Source: Scybalomonas sp905214925 (GTDB taxonomy: Bacteria; Bacillota; Clostridia; Lachnospirales; Lachnospiraceae). From it: DNA of 64,000 bases. The stretch spans positions 124,001-188,000 of the forward strand of contig CAJMOB010000001.1 of assembly GCA_905214925.1 (NCBI GenBank). Reading direction: 5' to 3'. The notes beneath the pieces are model-generated. The model ran no database searches. It saw only the letters and a program-made list of their open reading frames with translations, and was not told the DNA's origin. Positions within the stretch are counted from its first letter, which is position 1. Every line of letters starts with the position of its first letter. The position numbers and the translations under genes are program-made. Positions 51,402 through 58,760 of this stretch are shown here, piece by piece.

Positions 51402-52181
51402 TTAACAAATCTCTTTATAGGCAAGTATCGGTTTTTTTCTTCCTTCTAACCAAACAACATCACAGTCCACATCATAAACTTCTTTCATCATCTGATTAGT
51501 AATGACATCTTCCGGTTTTCCTTCTGCGTATTTTTTCCCTTTTTTAATGACAATGATTCTATCACTGACTTCTAAAGCTTGACTTAAATCATGCAATACC
51601 ATAACAACACCGATACCAGATTCTTTATTTAATTTTTTTACAAGTCGCATTGTTTCTAACTGATGAGAAATATCCAAATAGGTTGTTGGCTCATCAAGAA
51701 ACATCATTTCTGGCTGTTGTGTTAAAACAGTGGCAATCCAAACTCTTTGTGCCTCTCCTCCTGAACATTCTTGAATGGACTTTTCCCTCAATTCATAAAC
51801 ACCCGTCGCCTTCATGGCCCATTCTACAATGCGATCATCCTCTTCTTTATTTTTCTTTCCAAAACTTTGGTAGGGCATTCTTCCATAGGAAACTAAATCT
51901 TTCACTTTAAAATCAGGAGGCGCGGTATGACATTGAGGCAATACTCCGATCTGTCTTGCCAATTCTTTATTACTAAATGACAAAAGATCTCTACCATCCA
52001 AACGAACGGTTCCTTTTTGAAACCTTAGTAATTTTGTAATCGCTTTTAATACAGTAGATTTTCCAGAACCATTTGGCCCAATTACCGTCGTTATTTCTCC
52101 TTTTTTTAAATGAATATCCATTTCTTCGATAACAATAGAATCGCCATATCCAACCTGTATATTTTTTGCCTTAATTTCCAT
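51402..52181 (-). CDS. FecE/BtuD-type ABC transporter ATPase
   Basis: ATP-binding subunit of a metal-chelate (siderophore, haem or cobamide) importer, 259 residues. Walker A 'GPNGSGKSTVLKAITK', signature 'CSGGEAQRVWIA' and Walker B 'MMFLDEPTTYLDI' are intact, and 'LPQCHTAPPDFKVKDLVSYG' is typical of the FecE group. It overlaps the permease gene by 11 bases and has a strong AAGGAGG site. It is embedded between the NifH-like and component-1-like genes. Confidence 0.93.
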   Translation of the reverse strand: MEIKAKNIQVGYGDSIVIEEMDIHLKKGEITTVIGPNGSGKSTVLKAITKLLRFQKGTVRLDGRDLLSFSNKELARQIGVLPQCHTAPPDFKVKDLVSYGRMPYQSFGKKNKEEDDRIVEWAMKATGVYELREKSIQECSGGEAQRVWIATVLTQQPEMMFLDEPTTYLDISHQLETMRLVKKLNKESGIGVVMVLHDLSQALEVSDRIIVIKKGKKYAEGKPEDVITNQMMKEVYDVDCDVVWLEGRKKPILAYKEIC

Positions 52182-53184
52182 AACGTCCTCCTTTTTTCCT
52201 TAACATATATAAGAAAAATGGTCCGCCTGATACTGCCATAACAATCCCTACTGGGATTTCCATACCTGGAACAATAGTTCTTCCAATGGTATCTGCAAAT
52301 AGCAATACATCCGCTCCTAAAACGATACTAACAGGAATCATAACTTTATAATTCGAACCTACTAAAATTCTCGCAATATGAGGCACAACAAGACCTACAA
52401 AACCAATAATACCCGCTACTGCTACTGTAGAGGCTGCTAAAAATGCAGCGACAGCTGAAAGCATAATACGGCTTATATTTACATTGATTCCAAGGCTCTT
52501 TGCCATTTCATCTCCAAGCTGTAACGCATTGGCATTTTTCACACAACAAAAAGTGAAAACAATTCCAATTCCTGCGTAAATAGAAAGGATACGAACTTGA
52601 TACCAACTCTTTCCAGATAAACTTCCATTTAAAAAGGCTAAAACCCCTTGTAAGCTATCCGAGTTTAATAACTGTAATAAAGCCGTATAAGCGCCTAAAA
52701 CCGAGTTGATTGCTACTCCTGATAAAATAATTCGTGTCGGATCTACGCCATTCTTCCACGCCATAGAATAGATAAGAAGACAAGCAAGTCCTGCACCAAT
52801 AAAAGCAAAGACAGGTAAGGAGCCTGTCATTGTTGGAAAAAGAAGTAAAATCGTGCTAGCGATTGTGGCTGCACCAGAAGATACTCCAATTGTCCCAGGA
52901 TCTGCGAGCGGATTTTTCATAACCGATTGAAGAAGCGCACCCGACGCAGATAGGCACGCTCCAATCATAATGGCAAGAAGAATACGAGCTAATCGTAAAT
53001 TCATTACAATGACTTTTACGGGGTTATTTTCTTCTTTCATCATTTCTCGCATAATTTCTGGTATGGAATATCCTGCACTTCCAACGGCAATGGATATCAG
53101 ACATAAGATAATAAGAATCGCAAATAACACGCTAAGAACTACGCTCACCCTCAATGCACCATATGTATTCTTTGCCTTTTTCAT
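52171..53184 (-). CDS. FecCD/BtuC-type ABC transporter permease
   Basis: A 337-residue membrane subunit with about nine to ten helices. 'ILLAIMIGACLSASGALLQSVMKNPLADP' in its parts ('RLARILLAIMIG', 'LLQSVMKNPLADPGTIGVSS') is the family hallmark, and 'GFVGLVVPHIARILVG' is the ATPase-contact region. Only one permease gene is present, so it likely works as a homodimer, as for BtuC or HmuU. It lies 21 bases after the binding-protein gene. Confidence 0.93.
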   Translation of the reverse strand: MKKAKNTYGALRVSVVLSVLFAILIILCLISIAVGSAGYSIPEIMREMMKEENNPVKVIVMNLRLARILLAIMIGACLSASGALLQSVMKNPLADPGTIGVSSGAATIASTILLLFPTMTGSLPVFAFIGAGLACLLIYSMAWKNGVDPTRIILSGVAINSVLGAYTALLQLLNSDSLQGVLAFLNGSLSGKSWYQVRILSIYAGIGIVFTFCCVKNANALQLGDEMAKSLGINVNISRIMLSAVAAFLAASTVAVAGIIGFVGLVVPHIARILVGSNYKVMIPVSIVLGADVLLFADTIGRTIVPGMEIPVGIVMAVSGGPFFLYMLRKKGGRYGN

Positions 53185-53205
53185 TGTCTTTTTGCCATTC
53201 CTTTC

Positions 53206-54213
53206 TTAGTCGAATTTTTCTTCTAATAAATCCATTAAATCATTCATATGATCAATAGCACTTGCTCCCTTTGCTGTTGCATAAGCACCAGATAGATAGA
53301 TAATTTTCTCATCTTTTATAGCAGATACATTGTTCCAAACTTGTGGATTTTTCTTAAACTCTTCTTCAAACGTTGTTTGTGTCATCTCTGCTGTTGGGAC
53401 TCCTGGATAAAGAGCAAATATAATATCTGGATCTTGCTCCATAAACTGTTCCATATCAAGAGGTGCTGTTTGCATGGATGGCTCGATCAAACTATCAGAA
53501 ATATTTTCAAATCCCATCATCGCAAGCATACTTCCTAAATAACTTTCAGAAGTTGATTGATAAGTTGGTGTAAAGAGAATCATTGCTTTTTTCGTATCAT
53601 GACTTTCTTTATATTCTTTTGCTCTCTCTTCTACTTCTTGGAACTCTGCTTCTAATTTACTTCTTTCTTCTGCTCCTCCAAAAGATTCTGCAAGAACTAA
53701 GCTTTGCTCTTTTGTTTCTTCATAAGCAATTCCATGTCCTTCGCTTGTGTAATAAACTGGAATTCCTGCATCATCTAATACTTTCCCATAATCTTCTTGT
53801 AAATGATCGCCCATAATTACAAGATCTGGTGACATAGAAATAACACTCTCTGTATCAAGCTTGCTCATACCTGTTTCAATGGTCGGAAGTTCAGACACCC
53901 AATCAGGATAGTTTCCAGTTACTGTACTTGTAATAGCAATTGGACGGATATCTAAATCTGCTAATACTTCTAATGCAGTATTGGAAAGACAAATAATATT
54001 CTTTGGCATTGTTTCAAGCTGTAAGGATTCTCCATGGGATTCTTTGGCATAAGTTGGATAAAGAATCGTTAATCCCTCTTGTTTGGCCTCTGTTGTAGCT
54101 TCTATTGTTGTAGTTCCCCCTGTTTTTGTTTCGCTACCGTTACATCCAGCCAATAAGCTTGCTGTCATCATTGCAGTTAATGTCATTGTTATTATTTTCT
54201 TTTTTGTTCTCAT
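53206..54213 (-). CDS. FecB/BtuF-type substrate-binding lipoprotein
   Basis: A 335-residue metal-chelate binding protein. The N-terminus has a signal with lipobox LLAGC (Cys near residue 23) and a Thr/Glu-rich linker. The body shows the helical-backbone fold of the FecB family: 'MPKNIICLSNTALEVLADL', 'PDLVIMGDH' and 'FALYPGV'. The ATG follows AGAGGAG. It has its own upstream palindrome (54268-54283), so it may be transcribed from a separate promoter as well as from the NifH-like gene. Ligand could be a siderophore, haem, cobamide or other chelate. Confidence 0.92.
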   Translation of the reverse strand: MRTKKKIITMTLTAMMTASLLAGCNGSETKTGGTTTIEATTEAKQEGLTILYPTYAKESHGESLQLETMPKNIICLSNTALEVLADLDIRPIAITSTVTGNYPDWVSELPTIETGMSKLDTESVISMSPDLVIMGDHLQEDYGKVLDDAGIPVYYTSEGHGIAYEETKEQSLVLAESFGGAEERSKLEAEFQEVEERAKEYKESHDTKKAMILFTPTYQSTSESYLGSMLAMMGFENISDSLIEPSMQTAPLDMEQFMEQDPDIIFALYPGVPTAEMTQTTFEEEFKKNPQVWNNVSAIKDEKIIYLSGAYATAKGASAIDHMNDLMDLLEEKFD

Positions 54214-54267
54214 ACTAAACTCCTCTTATATGAATTAAATTTTATTATTTTCTCCTAGAATTTTCAC

Positions 54268-54283
54268 GTTAGTTACCACTAAC
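54268..54283 (-). promoter_or_regulatory. TTAG-N6-CTAA palindrome (copy B), upstream of the binding protein gene
   Basis: On the minus strand GTTAGTGGTAACTAAC, symmetric in the GTTAG/CTAAC arms. The same element lies before the NifH-like gene. The layout resembles DtxR/MntR-family repressor boxes, which are built on TTAGG/CCTAA arms. Confidence 0.55.
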
Positions 54284-54294
54284 CCTTTTCTTTT

Positions 54295-54328
54295 AGAATA
54301 GAAGGTAAAAACTACCTTCTGCTATTCT
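54295..54328 (-). other. Stem-loop after the NifH-like gene
   Basis: On the minus strand AGAATAGCAGAAGGTA-GTTTT-TACCTTCTATTCT, a 13-bp stem with a short bulge. It is not followed by a T run on the minus strand, so it may protect the end of the reductase mRNA or act as a partial stop before the transporter genes. Confidence 0.5.
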
Positions 54329-54337
54329 TCTATTTTT

Positions 54338-55108
54338 CTATTCTTCTATCGAAACGTCTTGACTAATGGCTAAAATCTGTTCTGCTAACTTGTTATAAAC
54401 CTCTTTCATCACAGATTGTTCTAATCCTTCAAAAATAGTTCCACCTTTTGCTTCTGCCTTTTGAATATCCCCACAACGTGGAATATAGGCTATGACTTTT
54501 GTTTCAATTTCTTCCACTGCTTTTTGAACAATTTCTTGTTCGTTTTCAATATTTTTTGCATTTAAAATCAAACCACCAAGTTTTGCGTAACCACGTTTTC
54601 CATAGTTTTTAATGGCTTGTGCAATATTATTTGCTGCATAAAGGCTCATCATTTCCCCAGAAGAAACGATAAAGACTTCTCTTGCGTATCCTTCACGAAT
54701 TGGCATGGCAAATCCTCCGCAAACAACATCACCTAATACATCATAAATCACCACATCTGGCTTATATACTTCAAATGCGTGTAACTCTTCTAATTTCTCA
54801 AAAGCAGAAATAATTCCACGGCCTGCACATCCAATTCCTGGCATTGGACCACCTGATTCCACACACATAACTCCGTTATATCCTTCAAATACAATATCCG
54901 AAAGTTCTAAATCTTCTCCCTTTTCTCTTAATTGTTCTAATACAGTTGGAATTCTTTTTCCTCCCATTAACGTTTTTGTAGAATCCGCTTTTGGATCGCA
55001 TCCAACTTGCATCACTTTATATCCTTTCTGTGATAAAGCTGCAGATAGATTCGAAGTTGTTGTAGATTTTCCAATTCCACCTTTTCCGTAAATGGCTATT
55101 TTCCGCAT
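54338..55108 (-). CDS. NifH-like ATP-dependent reductase (nitrogenase iron protein homologue)
   Basis: Homodimeric ATP-driven electron donor of the NifH/BchL/CfbC family, 256 residues. Walker A is 'GKGGIGKSTTTSNL', and the two cysteines that hold the [4Fe-4S] cluster between monomers are Cys94 ('GIGCAGRG') and Cys130 ('DVLGDVVCGGFAMP'). I chose the ATG at 55108 because it gives the conserved N-terminus 'MRKIAIYGKGGIG' five bases after GGAAG; an upstream GTG is open. It is the first gene of the operon and is followed by a stem-loop, which may raise its level relative to the downstream genes. Confidence 0.95.
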   Translation of the reverse strand: MRKIAIYGKGGIGKSTTTSNLSAALSQKGYKVMQVGCDPKADSTKTLMGGKRIPTVLEQLREKGEDLELSDIVFEGYNGVMCVESGGPMPGIGCAGRGIISAFEKLEELHAFEVYKPDVVIYDVLGDVVCGGFAMPIREGYAREVFIVSSGEMMSLYAANNIAQAIKNYGKRGYAKLGGLILNAKNIENEQEIVQKAVEEIETKVIAYIPRCGDIQKAEAKGGTIFEGLEQSVMKEVYNKLAEQILAISQDVSIEE

Positions 55109-55182
55109 AACTTCTTCCATTCCTTTCTTTGTCACTCTATTGACAATCTATTTTCATAAACGTATAATTGAAATCACATACA

Positions 55183-55198
55183 GTTAGTTATACCTAAC
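55183..55198 (-). promoter_or_regulatory. TTAG-N6-CTAA palindrome (copy A), upstream of the NifH-like gene
   Basis: On the minus strand GTTAGGTATAACTAAC; it differs at one position from TTAGGTATACCTAA, a perfect DtxR/MntR-type arrangement. It lies in the intergenic region shared with the divergent AraC gene. No cobalamin riboswitch or Fur-box-like repeat was seen in 55109-55301. Confidence 0.6.
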
Positions 55199-55301
55199 CA
55201 CAGAAAGGAGTATAGCATAAAAATTTCGTATAAACCTTAAATATCATAGGGAACTTATTAAATATCTTTCGATTTTCTGCAAAAAAGAGGTTATAATAAT
55301 T

Positions 55302-56024
55302 ATGAAAATTCAAATGAATACAAAAATTAATTATATCGGAAATAAAAATCTACTGGATTCTCTTTATAATCATAAACCAATTTGTGAAGCATTATTAAAG
55401 GAGGGATATGCGTCTGCCTCTGCTCTTTTCCATAAGAGAGCTATGTGTATTCGAGATCTTTCGGAACATGATATTTCCATTTTACGCTGTGTATTTTTAA
55501 ATTCTTTAAATAAAAGTCTCTATAACTTTGTATTATATGCATGGGATATTTCTCTTGCTGAGTGCTGTTATGAAAATTTATTTCATTCCCACGAATACGA
55601 GAACTATACTGCTTTTTTAATGGCAGGAGATGAAATTTTAAAATCTTATGCTTGCCAAATTTGCTCTGCTTGTCCACAATCCTCCCATATCGAACGGGCT
55701 TGTTGTTATATTGACAGTCATATTAACGAAGAACTCACATTAGATATTGTGGCACAAAATACTTTTGTCAGTAAATCCTATTTGGCACAGACATTTAAAC
55801 CAATAACCGGAGAAGGTTTTTCTGAATATATTACAAATCGTCGAGTTGCCATTGCTAAAAATCTACTCTTAACGACTACACTAAAAATCGATGAAATCGC
55901 AAGCCAATGTGGATTTTTCTCCTCCACCTATTTTTCTACCGTATTTAAAAAACAAACGGATTTTTCCCCAAGCACATTTCGAAAACGATTTTCAGGAACG
56001 GCATTTCACGACTTAGTAATATGA
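55302..56024 (+). CDS. AraC-family regulator with Cys-rich N-terminal domain
   Basis: A 240-residue protein whose last ~100 residues are a double helix-turn-helix AraC domain ('ELTLDIVAQNTFVSKSYLAQ', 'LKIDEIASQCGFFSSTYFS', 'FKKQTDFSPSTFRKRF'). The first ~135 residues are unlike the usual cupin sensor and contain about ten cysteines, including 'CQICSAC' and 'CC' pairs, which could bind a metal, an Fe-S cluster or sense redox state. The ATG follows AGAGG. It is divergent from the nitrogenase-like operon and is the natural candidate for its regulator. Confidence 0.88.
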   Translation: MKIQMNTKINYIGNKNLLDSLYNHKPICEALLKEGYASASALFHKRAMCIRDLSEHDISILRCVFLNSLNKSLYNFVLYAWDISLAECCYENLFHSHEYENYTAFLMAGDEILKSYACQICSACPQSSHIERACCYIDSHINEELTLDIVAQNTFVSKSYLAQTFKPITGEGFSEYITNRRVAIAKNLLLTTTLKIDEIASQCGFFSSTYFSTVFKKQTDFSPSTFRKRFSGTAFHDLVI

Positions 56025-56034
56025 TCTAAAAAAA

Positions 56035-56069
56035 CACATTTCCTATCATTCATACGAATAGGAAATGTG
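56035..56069. terminator. Bidirectional terminator between the AraC gene and metY
   Basis: Perfect 12-bp stem CACATTTCCTAT / ATAGGAAATGTG with an 11-base loop; a seven-A run on the left gives a T run on the minus strand for metY. Confidence 0.88.
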
Positions 56070-56088
56070 CCTTTTCAACGATTCCTTT

Positions 56089-57399
56089 TTATGCAATCAC
56101 TTTAAATGCTTCTTCTAAATCTTCAATAATATCATCAATATTTTCAGTTCCAATGGACAAGCGAATGGTATTTGGCCAAATTCCCTGTTCTTTTAACTCT
56201 TCTTCTGTACATTGACTATGAGTTGTCGTGGCTGGATGAATCACTAAAGATTTCACATCGGCTACATTGGCCAGTAAAGAAAAGAGTTCCAGATTATCGA
56301 TGAACTTCTTCGCTTTTTCTTCATCCCCTTTAATTTCAAATGTAAAAATGGATCCACCACCATTTGGAAAATATTTTTGATATAACTCTCTTTGTCCTTC
56401 CTCTTCGGATACGGATGGATGATGGACTTTTTCTACTTGAGGATGGTTCTTTAAATATTCTACTACTTTTAATGCATTTTCTACATGACGTTCTACTCGA
56501 AGAGATAATGTCTCCAATCCTTGTAAGAAGAAAAAGGCGTGGAATGGAGAAAGGGTAGCTCCTGTATCTCGGAGTAAAATAGCTCGAATTTTTGTAACAA
56601 AAGCGGCTTTTCCTACTGCTTTCGTAAAGGAAATTCCATGATAACTTTTGTTCGGTTCTGTTAGTGATGGGAATTTTCCTGATGCCTCCCAATCAAAGTT
56701 TCCACTATCCACAATCACTCCTCCAATTGTCGTTCCATGTCCCCCAATAAACTTTGTAGCTGAGTGTACCACAATATCCGCCCCATACTCAAATGGGCGA
56801 ACTAAGTATGGTGTTGCAAACGTGTTATCGACTACAAGTGGAATCTGATGACGATGTGCAATTGTTGCAATTGCTTCAATATCCACCACATCACAGTTTG
56901 GATTTCCCAGTGTTTCAATAAAAATGGCTTTTGTATTCTCTTGAATCGCTTTTTCTACTTCTTCTTCGTTAAAAATATTTACAAACGTTGTTTGAATTCC
57001 ATACTCTGGCAATGTGTGGGCCAGTAAATTATAAGATCCTCCATAAACATTATTGGCGGATACAATATGATCTCCATTTTGTGCTAAATTTTGAATCGTA
57101 TAAGAAATCGCTGCTGCTCCTGATGCAACTGCTAATGCAGCTACGCCACCTTCTAATGCTGCGATTCTTTTTTCAAATGCCTCTTGGGTTGGATTGGTTA
57201 ATCGTCCATAAATATTTCCAGCGTCTTCTAATCCAAATCTGGCTTTTGCATGTTCGCTATTATGAAATACATAAGAAGATGTTTGATAAATGGGAACCGC
57301 TCTTGCATCGGTCACAGGATCTGGATTTTCTTGTCCTGCATGTAATTGTAGTGTTTCAAATTTTAATTGTCGATTTGCTCTTGTAACCTTTTCACTCAT
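56089..57399 (-). CDS. metY: O-acetylhomoserine sulfhydrylase
   Basis: PLP enzyme making homocysteine from O-acetylhomoserine and sulfide, 436 residues. The PLP-binding Lys is Lys216 in 'VVHSATKFIGGHGT', with 'YQTSSYVF', 'YGRLTNPTQEAFE', 'DNTFATPYL' and 'VIHPATTTHSQ' also standard for the Cys/Met PLP family. The length favours O-acetylhomoserine sulfhydrylase over cystathionine enzymes. It lies 67 bases downstream of a LysR gene on the same strand. The ATG follows GGAGGAAATTTT. Confidence 0.93.
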   Translation of the reverse strand: MSEKVTRANRQLKFETLQLHAGQENPDPVTDARAVPIYQTSSYVFHNSEHAKARFGLEDAGNIYGRLTNPTQEAFEKRIAALEGGVAALAVASGAAAISYTIQNLAQNGDHIVSANNVYGGSYNLLAHTLPEYGIQTTFVNIFNEEEVEKAIQENTKAIFIETLGNPNCDVVDIEAIATIAHRHQIPLVVDNTFATPYLVRPFEYGADIVVHSATKFIGGHGTTIGGVIVDSGNFDWEASGKFPSLTEPNKSYHGISFTKAVGKAAFVTKIRAILLRDTGATLSPFHAFFFLQGLETLSLRVERHVENALKVVEYLKNHPQVEKVHHPSVSEEEGQRELYQKYFPNGGGSIFTFEIKGDEEKAKKFIDNLELFSLLANVADVKSLVIHPATTTHSQCTEEELKEQGIWPNTIRLSIGTENIDDIIEDLEEAFKVIA

Positions 57400-57466
57400 A
57401 AAATTTCCTCCATTTTTTTGTTTTTTTATTTGTTTCTTTTTCTTTTTTTCATTCTCTATGAACGAT

Positions 57467-58378
57467 TTATCGAAGTGCCTTATCTTGATATCGCTTAATT
57501 TCCTCTATATATTTTTGTCCAAGAGGGCTAATAGTAACACCCTTTCGTACCAAATAGCCGATGGACATTTCCTCATCAGACGTTAACTTCACTGCACAAT
57601 AATCCGTTCCATTTAGCTCTTCACAAAGAATTCCTGAACAAAGGGTATATCCATTTAAACCAACCATTAAATTCAAAAGTGTCGCCCGATCATTGGCTTT
57701 AATTAGACGCTTATATTCATAATTACTTAACACTTCTTCCGCAAAATAAAAAGAATTATAATTTCCTTGATCAAAAGAGAGACATGGATAGTCTACTAAA
57801 TCTTTTAAATCAATTTCTTCTTTTTTTGCTAAAGGATGCCCTTTCCATAGATAGACATAAATATTACATTTTAATATCTCGTGAAACTCCAATTGAAATT
57901 CATGAAATAACTTTTCCAATACTCTATGATTAAACTCATTCATATAGAGAATTCCTATTTCACTTCGAAAATTTTTTACATCTTCAATCACTTCATATGT
58001 CTTCGTTTCGTGAACTGCAAATTCATACTCATCCATTCCAAACTGCTTAACCATCTCCACAAACGCTTTCACAGCAAACGTATAATGTTGCATCGAGACA
58101 CTAAATTTTTTCTTTTCTTTTTCTTTTATTATGTATTTGGATTCTATCAATTGATATTGCTCAACGACCTGTCTTGCATATCCTAGAAATTCTTTCCCAT
58201 CTGGTGTTAATGAAATACCTCGATTATTCCTCCGAAATAATTCCACCCCTATCTCTTCTTCTAATTCTCTCATGGAAGCGGAAAGACTTGGCTGAGAAAT
58301 AAATAATGTTCTCGCAGCCTCATTCATAGACTTAGAATTTGCAACAGTAATTGCATATTTTAGTTGCATGATTGTCAT
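57467..58378 (-). CDS. LysR-family regulator upstream of metY
   Basis: A 303-residue LysR regulator: winged helix-turn-helix ('KSMNEAARTLFISQPSLSASM') and an effector domain from ~90. It is a paralogue of the LysR at 13358-14305 (shared 'ETKT', 'SEIGILY', 'NSFYFAEEVLSN', 'NDRATLLNLMVGLNGYT'). Its place directly upstream of metY on the same strand suggests control of sulfur amino acid synthesis, perhaps by sensing O-acetylserine or O-acetylhomoserine. The ATG follows GAGGGGGAAG. Confidence 0.88.
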   Translation of the reverse strand: MTIMQLKYAITVANSKSMNEAARTLFISQPSLSASMRELEEEIGVELFRRNNRGISLTPDGKEFLGYARQVVEQYQLIESKYIIKEKEKKKFSVSMQHYTFAVKAFVEMVKQFGMDEYEFAVHETKTYEVIEDVKNFRSEIGILYMNEFNHRVLEKLFHEFQLEFHEILKCNIYVYLWKGHPLAKKEEIDLKDLVDYPCLSFDQGNYNSFYFAEEVLSNYEYKRLIKANDRATLLNLMVGLNGYTLCSGILCEELNGTDYCAVKLTSDEEMSIGYLVRKGVTISPLGQKYIEEIKRYQDKALR

Positions 58379-58760
58379 ACGCTTCCCCCTCTTTTTTTGT
58401 TTTGTATTACCTGTGCACTTATCATACCACTTTTTTCTCCTATAGGATAACTCTAAAAAAATACTACCAGTTATAGTCTATTCCTATTACGAATGACTTC
58501 TTATATTATAGCATTGTTTTTCTATTTTTTTCTAAATTTACTATTTATCTTAAATAGGATTGGTATTCGATATTTTTTATGTTAAATTTATTAATAAATT
58601 TTAACGATATTTTTGTTGGATAAAACTTGCAATTTTTTATAATAGTACTTTATAATAATATTACATAAAATATTAGAGAAAAATCTCACCATAGCAATAA
58701 ATAAAACTAGGAATTCCCTATCTTAATTTATCATAACTGTATAAAGAGGTAATAAAATAT
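58379..58760. other. Divergent intergenic region, AT-rich
   Basis: The 382 bases between the LysR gene and the GGDEF-EAL gene hold no open frame or clear RNA fold. A weak inverted repeat ATAACT / AGTTAT (58447-58452 and 58469-58474) about 70 bases before the LysR start could be a LysR site. Several TATAAT-like boxes occur in the T-rich part but no promoter can be chosen confidently. Confidence 0.4.

Noticed and set aside
48809..55108. Reading the NifH/D/K-like genes as a nitrogen-fixation cluster
   Set aside because: No nifB, nifE or nifN is present, one component-1 subunit lacks the cluster cysteines, both subunits are shorter than NifD/NifK, and importer genes are interleaved.
55109..55301. 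Cobalamin riboswitch or Fur box in front of the importer genes
   Set aside because: I looked for a B12-box-like conserved core and for GATAAT-type repeats in this gap and in 54214-54337 and saw neither; only the GTTAG/CTAAC palindromes stand out.
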